Part shown: positions 13,536 through 24,012 of the stretch, piece after piece | Numbering within the stretch: the stretch's first letter is position 1 | Layout of the letters: every line of letters starts with the position of its first letter | Source: Fonsecaea monophora | Taxonomy: Eukaryota > Ascomycota > Eurotiomycetes > Chaetothyriales > Herpotrichiellaceae | Assembly: GCF_001642475.1 (NCBI RefSeq) | Contig: NW_019173952.1 | Location: 1-64,000, forward strand | Length of the DNA stretch: 64,000 nucleotides | Reading direction: 5' to 3' | Position numbers and translations under genes: made by a program | The notes under the pieces: model-generated | What the model saw: the letters and a program-made list of their open reading frames with translations, nothing else | Told to the model about the DNA's origin: nothing | Database searches by the model: none

Positions 13536-14080
13536 ACTCGAATAGCAAAGCCAACTGACTCACTTGTACGGGTTAATGTTGGGTGTCCAATAGTCCAGTC
13601 CGCTCCTGTTGGCATTGTTGAAGGCGCGTGCTTCGGTACTGATAACAGTCGCAACAGCATGAATCAACGCATCGTCAAAGGCCGCCGACATCAGAATCGG
13701 TTGCGGGAAGGAGGTGGCATAAGAAAACTCTCCATTTGGGCTGAATGTCACACCTGGGGAACTTGCCACGCCGTGCAGTGCTTCCTCTGATATCTGATGA
13801 GCACAACGAGCAAAGCCTCTTGGGGGTTTGGGTTGAACTCACGCCACCATTGATAGCTATGAATCCCCAAACGTGGCACTCCTGGAGAAGTGTTGCCTGT
13901 CAGGTTGAACTTCTCGTCGAGATCCATGGCTCCAATGAGCGCCCTGGCTCTGTCTGCCACCGAGGCAGATGTATCACAGACCGTATTGTTTGCAAGAGGC
14001 CCATGGACACAATCTGGGAACAAATCTGCTGCCGCCGGCACAGCAAGCAGCGCGAGGAGCCCAAGCACAGTGGCTGCCAT
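11501..14080 (-). CDS. Secreted GH3 beta-xylosidase (XlnD/BxlB type)
   Basis: Exo-acting beta-1,4-xylosidase that releases D-xylose from xylooligosaccharides outside the cell. Five exons join in frame: 14080-13843, 13786-13564, 13460-13191, 13134-12912 and 12856-11501, giving 769 residues, close to the usual length for the family. The start is the ATG at 14080, which begins a signal peptide (MAATVLGLLALLAVPAAA). GH3 landmarks are EALHGVASSPGV, DPRWGRGQETPGEDP, KHFVAYDLENW and YVTSDCDAIQ; the Asp in SDC (about residue 285) is the expected nucleophile. A C-terminal fibronectin III-like domain follows (FKVNVTNTGKVASDFV onward). Introns are 55-56 bases except the second, which is 103 bases and carries a TG/CA microsatellite. 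The gene is divergent from the MFS sugar transporter, which suggests coupled release and uptake of pentose. Confidence 0.95.
13499..13530. repeat. (TG)16 microsatellite inside a beta-xylosidase intron
   Basis: Sixteen TG units on the plus strand, so CA on the transcribed message, lie within the second intron (13461-13563). This explains why that intron is about twice as long as the other three. Confidence 0.93.
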
Positions 14081-15620
14081 GGTTCCGATGCTCTTTGCAC
14101 TGAAGATTTGCAATACACGCTGTCACGGCGGATAAATTGAAGAGAGGGAAAATTCTACCTTGACCGTCTCCATCCTCTGTTTATCAAGGGCAACTGCATT
14201 CTCCTACCCGGTACCTACTGACAATGGGCCCCCTCTCCATTCTCCGCAAGTTCCGTCGAGTCCTCAATGAGGAATTAGCCATCATAGAGAATTCATCCTT
14301 TCGCAAGAGCGGTCTTGCAGCGACGATCATTCCAGTATTCAATAGCCGGCGGTAAACAACCGGGAGGACATGAGTCGTGACCGATGGCGATGACTGCACA
14401 GACAAAGTACCTCTGTGCATTCAGGCAGATGCCTTGACGTTCGATGAACCACAGAAATATGCACCGCTAAGCATTTTGTGGCGTGGATTTGAGTTGTAAA
14501 GGGCTCAAGGCCGGTGGTGGGGGAAACACGGGCATGACGGCGATCTTTCCTAGTTTCAGGTATCGTCGGATATATCGTCACCAGCTTCTGCACCTCGGTG
14601 ATTTCCCTCTAGACCTGTGTTGCCTTTTCAGTTTCTTCCCGGCCATGGTTGAGTTTTGGATAAAAGGGCAAAGACAATCAGACCAGGAGATGGGGAGGGG
14701 AAGAATGAAACGACTCCCCCATCACTCATCAAGTCGTCATGTCGGTTAATTAGGCTAATAGGCCTGCCCGCTGTGACTGTGGAGGCGGAGGACCAGCATT
14801 TCATTCTGTGGGGATGCTTTAGTCTGGGACTCTGGAGCCGTCTCTTGCCTCTCGTGATGCTTTGCCAATGCTTGGTGCTTGATGCTTGCCACCACCACCA
14901 CTTGCCGTCAGCTCAAGGTTTGGCCTCAACGTTCCATGGAACATTCGACGGGCGAGTGGATGGCTTTTATCCAGACTGCCAGACATCCAAACGAGTCTTG
15001 TCCACCAATAGCAACAGGTCAGACCCTCCAGTCCAGGATAGTGGGAAAGAAAATGCTGGTCTGACATCTGAGTTCTAGGAGGAAGTCAGTGCTTTCTGGG
15101 CCTTCTACTGCGACGGGTACGAGGTTGCATTCGCAAATCGAGCGCTGTCAGACATATCCGGAGCCTGGTGATTGCGATGGCGTTTTAGAAACGGACGCTA
15201 GCTGCCGATCCCTAAAGGACGATTCCTTGATTTGGCCTTGGTTGGTGCTTTAGGCCCAGCCGTGCGATGCTTCGCTGCGCTTTCTCCCGATTGCACGTCG
15301 GCTAGCCAGGAGTGCCAGGATACTTCACCCACTCTCCAATGGAAAAGGCCATCAGGACGCATGATCGAGGTGGATGTGACATGGTCCATGTGCGTCCATG
15401 TGTGTTCTCCAGGATCTGGAATTAGCCTGAAGACGGAAGACGGCACACCACCAGTACCACAGGCCACCCCAGGGTCATCAGCTGTCGAACGATATACAAT
15501 ATCCCCAAGGCACCGCCCTTGGGTCGTGGTCCTGTCTCCAGCTCTCCAGTTCCCCAGTTTACCAACTCTCCCAAGAGACAGACATTTGTTGCTGTTGACC
15601 TGGTCTCTACAGTCGCAACC
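14081..15620. promoter_or_regulatory. Divergent promoter, beta-xylosidase / sugar transporter
   Basis: This 1.54 kb region separates the two divergent starts. It holds three GGCTAAT sequences, the core recognised by the xylanolytic activators XlnR/Xyr1: 14275-14280 (as TTAGCC), 14753-14758 and 15422-15427 (as TTAGCC). A degenerate GGTTAAT at 14744 sits 9 bases from the second one. About 0.75 GGCTAA sites would be expected by chance in this length counting both strands, so the enrichment is modest. Binding is inferred and not shown. Confidence 0.45.
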
Positions 15621-17908
15621 ATGGTTCACTCCGCGGGCAAGACGTCCCAATTCACCGATGCTGCTCTCCAACAGCGTATGCAGCTGGCCGGCAAGGCTGG
15701 CCCACAGGCGCTGGTCAGGAACCTCCGTGTCTTTCTGATTGCCTGCTTTGCTTGCATTGGTGGTCTGCTTTACGGTTACAACCAAGGTGTCTTCAGTGGT
15801 GTCTTGTAAGTCGCTTGTCGCTCCTGTTTCTTTGTGGAGAGAAGTCTCATGAATTATTTGCCCAACTACCTGCGGTGGTGATTGTACTGGCGATGGGAGC
15901 AAGTGGCTAACTGTCACAACAGGACCATGAACTCCTTCAATAGACACATGGGTGATTACACGACCGACCAGTCGAAGAAAGGCTGGCTCACCTCCATCCT
16001 TGAGTTGGGTGCCTGGACAGGCACTCTCTACTCTGGCTTCCTCGCCGAAATTATCTCAAGAAAATATGCCATCTTGGTCAACACCTGCATTTTCATCCTT
16101 GGTGTTATCGTGCAGTGCACCGCTGTCCAGGCTGGTCACTCGGCCATCCTCGGAGGCCGTTTCGTTGTGGGAATGGGCGTGGGCTCACTCTCGATGATCG
16201 TACCAATGTATGTTGCCGAGTGCTCGCCTCCTGAGCTTCGAGGATTGCTCATTGGAGTGCAACAATTCGCCATCGAGTTTGGCATTATGGTCAGCTTCTG
16301 GATTGTAAGTATATCTATTGTTCTGGTCACGTGTGACACTTCGCGGTACCTTCTCTGTTCAGATGGCTGCTCCACTTTACACACCGCCTGCCCCACCTTC
16401 CCACCTCCCCACCCTTTCTCCCTCTCTTTTTGCCTAGTCAGACAGCCCGACAGAATCCATCTACCACCAAGGCATTTGAGAGTCATTACGACTCTGTGGC
16501 CCAGTGTGGTCTGGCTCTCTTTGTTGCTTGTTCGCCTTCGCTCCACCCCAACATCGATGGACCCTAACAGCCTTGCGTTTCAACTGACTCCTGTCCTAGG
16601 ACTATGGTACCAACTATATCGGAGGAACGGGCGATGGCCAGTCTGAGGCGGCCTGGCTTGTGCCTCTTGCCCTTCAACTTTTCCCTGCCCTCATCTTGCT
16701 TGTCGGAATGGTCTGGATGCCGTTTACTCCTCGATGGCTGGTCCACCATGGACGTGAAGAGGAAGCTCGTCGGACACTGGCCACCTTGAGATCACTCCCT
16801 ATCGATGATCAACTGATTGACTTGGAATTCCTCGAGATCAAGGCTCAGTCGATGTTCGAGAAGCGGACTGTCGAGGCAAACTTCCCTCATCTGGCAGAAA
16901 TGACGGCAACCAACACCATCAAGTTGCAGTTTGTTGCAATCGGGTCGCTATTCAAGACAATGCCCATGTTCCGCCGCGTTATTGTCGCGACAGTGACCAT
17001 GTTCTTCCAACAATGGACTGGTATCAACGCCGTGCTTTACTATGCTCCTCAGGTGGGTGACACTGATGCCGATCGAGAGGCTTGCAAGATACTGACAGAC
17101 TCCCTAGATCTTCGGCTCTCTTGGTCTGTCATCAAACACTACATCACTGCTCGCAACCGGTGTGGTCGGTATTGCCATGTTGTTGGCAACTATCCCATCT
17201 ATCCTTTACATCGATCGCATTGGAAGAAGACCTGCCCTGGCTCTGGGTGCCCTTGGAATGGGTCTGTGCCACTTCATCATCGCCGTCATCTTTGCGAAGA
17301 ATCAGCACCAATGGCCCACTCACCATGCTGCTGGTTGGGCTGCTATTGTCATGGTGTGGCTCTTCGTCATCCACTTCGGTTGGTCCTGGGGTCCTTGGTA
17401 AGTGCAACGCGGAATCATGTTTCCTGTGCAGAAGCTAACAAGGAATGCAGTGCTTGGATCGTTGTCGCTGAGGTCTGGCCTCTGTCTGCGCGCCCCTACG
17501 GTATCGCCCTTGGAGCATCCTCGAACTGGATGAACAACTTTATTGTCGGCCAAGTCACTCCCGACATGATCACTGGCATCACATACGGGACCTTCATTCT
17601 CTTTGGCTTGTTGATCACCCTGGGAGCCGGATTTATCTGGTTTTTCGGTAAGAGACTCCACAACCTCACCCCCTACACAAGTATTGACTCATCCGGCAGT
17701 CCCTGAAACGAAGCAACTCAGTCTTGAGGAGATGGATCTGGTGTTCGGCTCCAGCGGTGTCGCCGCTGCAGACCAGGAGCGCATGGCCCAGATCAACGCC
17801 GAGATTGGTCTCACTCGTCGCCTCAGCGCCCTCCAAGGAATCGACCACAGCAGTGACGAGAAGGTCTCCGAGGTCCGGGAGAAGACAGCCGAGACAAAGG
17901 TTGTGTGA
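15621..17908 (+). CDS. MFS sugar transporter (sugar porter family)
   Basis: Plasma-membrane sugar:H+ symporter-type protein of 571 residues. Six exons join in frame: 15621-15805, 15923-16304, 16600-17052, 17108-17397, 17451-17647 and 17700-17908. Family marks are GGLLYGYNQGVFSG in TM1, the GRFVVGMGVGS motif followed by AECSPPELRG, the central FTPRWLVHHGR loop (PESPRWL type), QQWTGINAVLYYAP in TM7, DRIGRRPAL and the C-terminal PETKQLSLEEMDLVFG. The third-exon acceptor at 16599 is preceded by an unusually long intron of 295 bases with a pyrimidine-rich stretch. The substrate cannot be read from sequence. Its divergent position next to a beta-xylosidase makes xylose or xylooligosaccharides a reasonable guess. 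The N-terminus before TM1 is hydrophilic and probably cytosolic. Confidence 0.94.
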
Positions 17909-18204
17909 GCGTCCGCAGCTTGAGGCTTAAGACGGGCAAGTCACTTCTGCTATTGAGAGTCGCAGGGTCCTCAGACCGTTGTTTGGTTGACAGACTTTAT
18001 GATTCCAGTAGACAAGTCTCATAGGCTCAATGTCTGTGACTGGGGCTGGGACTACCCAGACAAGACTAGTTGGCACCGCTGGAGGTACATGTAGTGTTTG
18101 TATCTTGTCTGCGAGGGTCTGCAGGTTCCCGACTAATCTATCTGTCCCACACCGTCGGTATGTCGCTCGGTCTCAGACGCTTTGGGGGAAAAGGAGGGTT
18201 GTGT

Positions 18205-19807
18205 TCACATGGCGTCAAGATCTGGCGGTTGGTGTTGAGTAACGGAGATTCCCATACCCCCCGGGATTTGTGTCGACAAGGAAAGCTCACTCTGCCTCTT
18301 GGTCCTGCTGTGCACAACTTGTATTCGTCTTTGAGCTCCATCTTTCTCTATGGCCAGTCTTTCCACGAATGCTGCCAACATATCACTGTCACAGATCCCT
18401 TCTCGCCTTTTGATCGTCTTCAGCAAGAACAAAGACCTCTGTCGAAGCTCTGGTTCCCGGCACCTCGTTGCTGCCATGTAGAGATGCGGAACAATCCCAA
18501 GGTTCATGGAAATGACAGGCTCAGAACGACTGTGAGAGTCATATTGGCAGGGAGTTTCAAGACGTTTAGATGACCTTCTCGGTCTAGAGTCTTGCAGCAT
18601 TCTTTGCACGATCTCCTCTGCAGTAGCGAGTAACTCTCTGAATTTCTCCGTGCATAGGTCAAAGGCCGTCTCATTGCATTCCATGCATGAACTTAAAGTA
18701 ATGTCAAGAGCAATGCTCGAAGCTTTGAGGGTTAGTGCGGCAAGGTCGTGGCTTCGTTTCCGTTGTAGCATGCGCTGAAAGGCGACTCCCCAGTCGTTGA
18801 AGTGCTGTCGAAGGAGCTGATATCTTTCCTCGAGGCTCTGAAAATACAAGGTGGGTGAATCACACTCCATTTTCGCCGCTTGGACATTGCGTGCCAAGTG
18901 TGATATCTGGTAGCGATACATTTCGAAGGCCGACCGAGCGTCGTCCACATCGGTGAAAGTGGGGGGGACTGGAGTGACAGAGGTTATCGCAAAGGCAGGA
19001 GGAGCTTGGAATCCATCCCTCCCAAACTCCATGACCTGGGTGTCCAGTCTCAGGTACATTTGGACCAAGAGATGCCTCGGCAGGTAATGTTCTGGGGTGT
19101 TCTCAGAACGACGGGCAAGCTCTGCTAATATTCTCATGCCCGAGTATATGTGACTCAGTGAAGAGGCAAAGTGTGTTCGGAGAATCTCAATGCAGGCGAA
19201 GAGGACTGAAACGGTCAACGCAACATCAACTGCCCGTGCAGACTTGCTTGTATCAAGCTTGACCACATGTTGCATCGCTCTGCCGTAGTGCTGCATGGCA
19301 AATGCAAGCAGAGTGGAGTCCGAGGGTGGTGAAGGGCACAGGAACAGTTCATGTAGACCACCAATAGATATGACCGCGTGCTTGATGGCGTCCTCATGAT
19401 GCGCCGTGGTCAGTACAAATCGAGACCACAACTCAGGGCGGAAGTATCCTGCCAATTCACCGGCGGTTCGATTCCGAAAAAAGTTGAACGATCTCTTTTC
19501 TCTCCAGTCCATGTCCGGAAGGGAAGTCATCGTGAAGAGGGGGTCCGGGACATAAACAACAAAAGCCTGGCCCTTCCTGCGCGGTTTGGTGATCTTCGCT
19601 TGGTCGACATATCCCTTGCATTCTCTCTTGCTTCGGATGCATCTCTGGCAACTGGGACGCTCTTCGTCACACTTCAGGTGACGAGCCCTGAAAACAGTCA
19701 AGGTCCATTCTCAATGCAAAATCGCGAGATAGCATGACATACTTGCACGTAACACAACCACTGCGAACTTTGCTCCCTCCAATTCTAGCCAACTTCGGCG
19801 CAGTCAT
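18205..19807 (-). CDS. Zn2Cys6 fungal transcription factor
   Basis: Nuclear DNA-binding regulator of 515 residues in two exons: 19807-19743 and 19687-18205. The first exon is short and the intron (19688-19742) splits the zinc cluster, a common position in this family. After splicing the six cysteines are at residues 18, 21, 28, 35, 38 and 45, with spacing C-x2-C-x6-C-x6-C-x2-C-x6-C. Starting at the later ATG within the second exon would lose two ligands, so the upstream ATG at 19807 is preferred. The rest is the helical middle region of fungal regulators (for example LAYFRPELW-like and HEDAIKHAVISIGGLHE segments), without a second known domain. It ends 297 bases from the end of the sugar transporter, tail to tail, so it may regulate the sugar-use block. 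This is inferred from position only. Confidence 0.93.
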
Positions 19808-22800
19808 AGCGACAAAACTGATTCGATACTCCTGATAACGCCGAGACCTAACTGCAAGGCTGTGTGAATCTAATGGTGTACGAGTACGTGGCAGATGCGC
19901 TCCAGATATGAGGACTGACTGCCCGTTGCTTGAGCTATCCGCCGGAACAGCAAAGTGCTTCTTATACAGTCAGATGATAACGGCGTGGCCCGTGGCTCGA
20001 GGCTACCCTCCTTTTGGGACACATTGTGTGCCTTGGGCATCTTGTCCCCTGGCTCTATACCAACCATTCTCAGCCTCACCGTGTCGGTGTATCGTCCGGC
20101 GATCCAGGTGTTGTCAACTCCGATCAAATATCCATAGGTACTATGGTGGGCAGCGGAATTGATGAAGGAGAGTGTACCATATGTCGTTTGGCTGCATTAA
20201 CTTGATTCGGTTGGTCTGTTACGAGTCAATCTCCAGCCTTCAACGGGGAAGACGGCGTCTGTAATGGACAACACGCCCAAGCATTGACAATGGCTATCAC
20301 TTGTTAGTAAGTCTCCCAGAAAGGGAATATTTGGTCGAGGTCTCACATCTGTTCCACTCAACGTACGCGTCCCGCCTCAAAGGTCGCTTCCCTGACCTCC
20401 ACGATGTCACTATTAGCGGCACGGGCGAGCCTTGCCCCGACATGTCTTGGTTTGAGGAGCAATGAGCGAGCGTGATGCAGCGATAGGACCGGATGGCGGG
20501 TTGACGGGTTTAAGATGGTTCCGTACGTAGTGTCTTGAAGGTTAAAAGATAGAGCGATGCCTCTCGAAGCGAAATCCCAAAATAAGGATGAAATGTGGGG
20601 GGCGCAGTTTGTCTGTTGGTGAAAAAGGCTTGGGCCAAATCGGATGGCCATCGAACAAATCACTTTACTTTGACACCAGAATGAGTTTGTGACTTGTCTT
20701 TCTGTATCCTATTTTACAATTTGCCCATGGCCCTGATTCCTGTGGAGCTCGCTCTCGATTGACATTCATGGATCGTCCTGCAACGCTATACGTACGAAGA
20801 CTCAACAGAAGCGATTCCGGCCCACACAAAGGGATCTTCTCAGGAGGCGTGAGCCCTGGCATATTATTCTTATCCTAACCTACGCCACTTTGGACTGAAT
20901 GCTCCTCACCTATCTCACCGTCAACAAGCCGGGAGTGGCCTTCAGACTGGGGAGATCACTCTCGAGCAGAGCACGGCTAAGATGCGGATGTCTTCATGCA
21001 ACGTCATCTCAGTGACAGGAAGATTGCCATTTCCAGGCTGCCAGGATATCGACAGGAAGAGCTTGCGCCCGATGATGAACTTGAATGTTCCAGTTCGTGC
21101 CACGCGGAGGTACGATGTCCATGATCCGGCAGAAGGTATAGACACTGGCATCGATTTGGGGGCCATCTTACGCTAGGCCGACTCTGAGGAGGTTCTTCAA
21201 CCGTGTCGGACGATAGTGACATGGAAGTGACAGGCATTGACGAGACAACGAATACAATCTATCCCTAAAACTGACGCTTTCGAGGTGGTGCCTTGATCGT
21301 CTCAGTGACAGTGCTGTCTGAATATCCGCCCGACAAGTGAACCAGGTTTCTTGCTCAATTCAATCAGACCCAGAACATCATCGACAAGGACTGGATGTCC
21401 ACATCTCGAGATGCCTTCGCTCCAATCCGGAACCACGGACTGCACCACCGGAGGTATCCTTGAATGCCCAAGTTGAGATGGAGGCGAAGCAGCGAAGAAG
21501 AAGAAGAAAGGGAAAAGAGCAAGCAATTGATACACCCCGTCAATCCGAGGGCTTCGAAATGGCGTCGTACAAGATCTCGAGGTATGCATCAACTCTCCTG
21601 TGACACAAGTCGAGAAACGCAAGATGTGTCTGTCATAGGTTGACATTGCGATCACCTCGCTGCCGTTTAGAATTCTACGGTCCAGGTAGAAGATTTACTG
21701 ACCAGGACAGATCCAATTAGTACGTCACCCCGATAAACACGTTTTCGTCCACCTGCGATGGTTGCGACAAGATTGACAGTCATCTTGACGACAGGCGCCA
21801 AACCCCATTGCTCACCTTCGTTAGGAACTCAAGAATGTTCCTAGCATTCGCAACACTCGTGAACGAGCGGAGGAGGATGCACACAGAGCATGGAGCGCGC
21901 CCTCCCGAGCTGAGGTCCAGATCATTACCGGTAATTCAACTGTTCACTCGGAGCACTCGAACGAAGAAAGGGCGTTGGGAGCCCGTGAGTTCCACGTTTC
22001 CTGGTGTCCATGCTTTGTTGCTTGTTTGCTTGCACGGACCTCGAACCCACCAGGCAGGTCCAGACCTCGACAGTGGCTTCGAGACCGACCCAGCCGCTGC
22101 CCCCGGATCGCCAAATCCAGCAATACATGGCTCATGACCTGTGTTATCTTAGATCGTTGTGCCGGGTCACATATACAATAACCTGGGCTTCGCTGTGAGC
22201 TAGCTCTCCAAAGCTAAGGCCTTGAGAGACAATACCTCCGGCAGTGCTCCGGGCATGAATGTGCAGACTGACAACAAATGACGAGTCTTTCTCCACAATT
22301 CTTCCACTGAGAAAATGACCCGAGCAGTAGCATGCCCAAAACACAAAAACAGGATTACAGGGACATCGTAGAAAAATAGGTCTCCCAAGCAAAGAAGCAA
22401 AGGACAAATATTCCGCGTGGAATTCCATCTCCAGCCCCGCGGGTCCAAGCCAACGGTGGTCGATGGTCGAGGCTATAGGATAAGCAGCAGCGTAACGCAG
22501 AATCTGTGTAGGCTTTGAAGGCAACGTTCCACACGGCGAATACGAAGCGAGTCAAACTACTGTGCCGTGCGTGAACAGAGACCAGATATAGAGAGTCACT
22601 ACAGATATAGTTTGAGTCTTGTAAAATCAAAGACAACATGTGAAGCACCACGCTACCGCAATCACGAAGAGTGAACGTTGTAATGAAAACAAAAGAGACA
22701 GAAATAGAAGGTAGTGCAATTGATCCATTCTGCACTCGAAATACGCCAATGCCACAGCTCTATGGCAATCTTCGCCTCAGAGCAGAGGACGCACACGCCA

Positions 22801-23386
22801 ATGCCACCGACGTCCAGTCCATTCACGCTTTTGCCGACTGCAAGGCTTTCTTTAAAAACACCAAGCGACTGAATCGCTCAGGCTGATCCGATCCAATTAA
22901 CTGCACAATCCCCACCGACATCGGCAGGATAATAATGAATCAATTCCACCAAGGCTTGCGCCAATGAACGCCGTAAAGCCAAGCCGGTTGAAATTGTTGT
23001 ACAAGAATGGCAAGGGCACCTGCTAATGATCAAACGGGATGGGAGCTTTGGTCCTGGTCCTGTTGTTGCTGCTGCTGTTGATAATGATGGTCACGGTGGT
23101 GATGATAATCAATTCTAATCTTTCTGCGTCTGGTGCTTGGCCAGCTTAGTAAAATGGGCGTGGGTATCATAAAGGACACATGGAGTGATTGACAAATACA
23201 AGAACTCGTCCACCCGTTTGCCTCTTCGTGTCTCTTGCGTGTACTGAGAGGTTGAGGCTTAGTGATTCTTCCGTTCCTTTTTTTCCATCCGAATGCCATG
23301 CTTGCGATGAAAAGTCCAGACGTGCTTCGGTGGCCAATAAGGTCAAAGGGAAAATAAACAGATATGGGTGTCGTAACGGTCGTCGT
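19808..23386. other. Long intergenic region, no supported gene
   Basis: This 3.6 kb region is upstream of the Zn2Cys6 gene and downstream of the coiled-coil gene. Open frames are short, overlapping and without recognisable domains. A CTG/TTG-rich patch near 23052-23082 lies in the probable 3' flank of the coiled-coil gene. I see no further structure. Confidence 0.55.
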
Positions 23387-24012
23387 TCATCGTTTGCCCT
23401 TCTTCTTGCTGCTGGTACTCGCGCTTCGGCCAAGATTGTCTCTCGACATGGTTCTCGTCAGGCCGCCGATGTAATCCTGTAGGAAGCGGTTCTCGGTCTC
23501 GAGCTTGTCGTGGTCGTTCTTGACTTCGTCGATCTTTTCTGCCAGGGCTGCGAGCGAAGATTGCAGATTTCGCGCTTGCCTGTAGTGTTTGTTAGTATGT
23601 GAAGCAGTGCATTGTACCAGGGAAGTGCCTCCTACTCTTTCAGAGTCTCGCGAAGCCCACGCTCTATCCGCTCGATGTCCTCGCTGTTGCGCCGTGGACT
23701 CATGGCTCTTGCGTCGTCTGGGGGGTATTGGGGTCTTTCTCGCTGAACCACGTCTCGCCCTTTTGGTACGATGATGGTGTTGGATCTTTGCCTGTCTCCC
23801 AGTCGGGGTCTTTCCATCCGCGTCCTTCGCGAGACTGCCCGAGGGGAGGTGGGTTGTGGGAAGTCCGACTCAGAAGAAGATGAGGAACCACTTGAGATCG
23901 GAGGAGATATAGATGGGCGGTGTGCTATGTCTGATAGTTCGTGCCCAGTCATAGAGACTGGATAAGGGAAGGGTGCCGTAGCCGTGGACGATGATGTTGA
24001 GGAGCTTCGCAT
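23387..24012 (-). CDS. Short coiled-coil protein (SCOC / DUF2205 type)
   Basis: Two exons, 24012-23636 and 23579-23387, join across a 56-base intron (donor GTAGGA, a clear TACTAAC branch point, acceptor ACAG) to give 189 residues. The C-terminal part is a heptad-rich coiled coil beginning near residue 112, with SSLAALAEKIDEVKNDHD and then KLETENRFLQDYIGGL, matching the conserved core of the short coiled-coil family. Animal SCOC binds Arl1/Arl2 GTPases and acts at the Golgi and in autophagy; the fungal role is not established. The N-terminal half is Ser/Pro/Arg-rich and looks disordered. Above the ATG at 24012 the frame stays open to about 24132 without another ATG, so an additional 5' exon is possible. 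The tail is basic (KKKGKR). Confidence 0.85.

Noticed and set aside
15198..15947. 249-codon open frame on the minus strand over the promoter and first exons of the sugar transporter
   Set aside because: It is antisense to well-supported exons, has no domain, and its length is explained by the codon bias of the real gene.
22926..23020. Minus-strand frame with a Trp-rich, membrane-like end near 22.9-23.0 kb
   Set aside because: It is short, has no start, and lies in the probable 3' flank of the coiled-coil gene; I could not link it to any exon.
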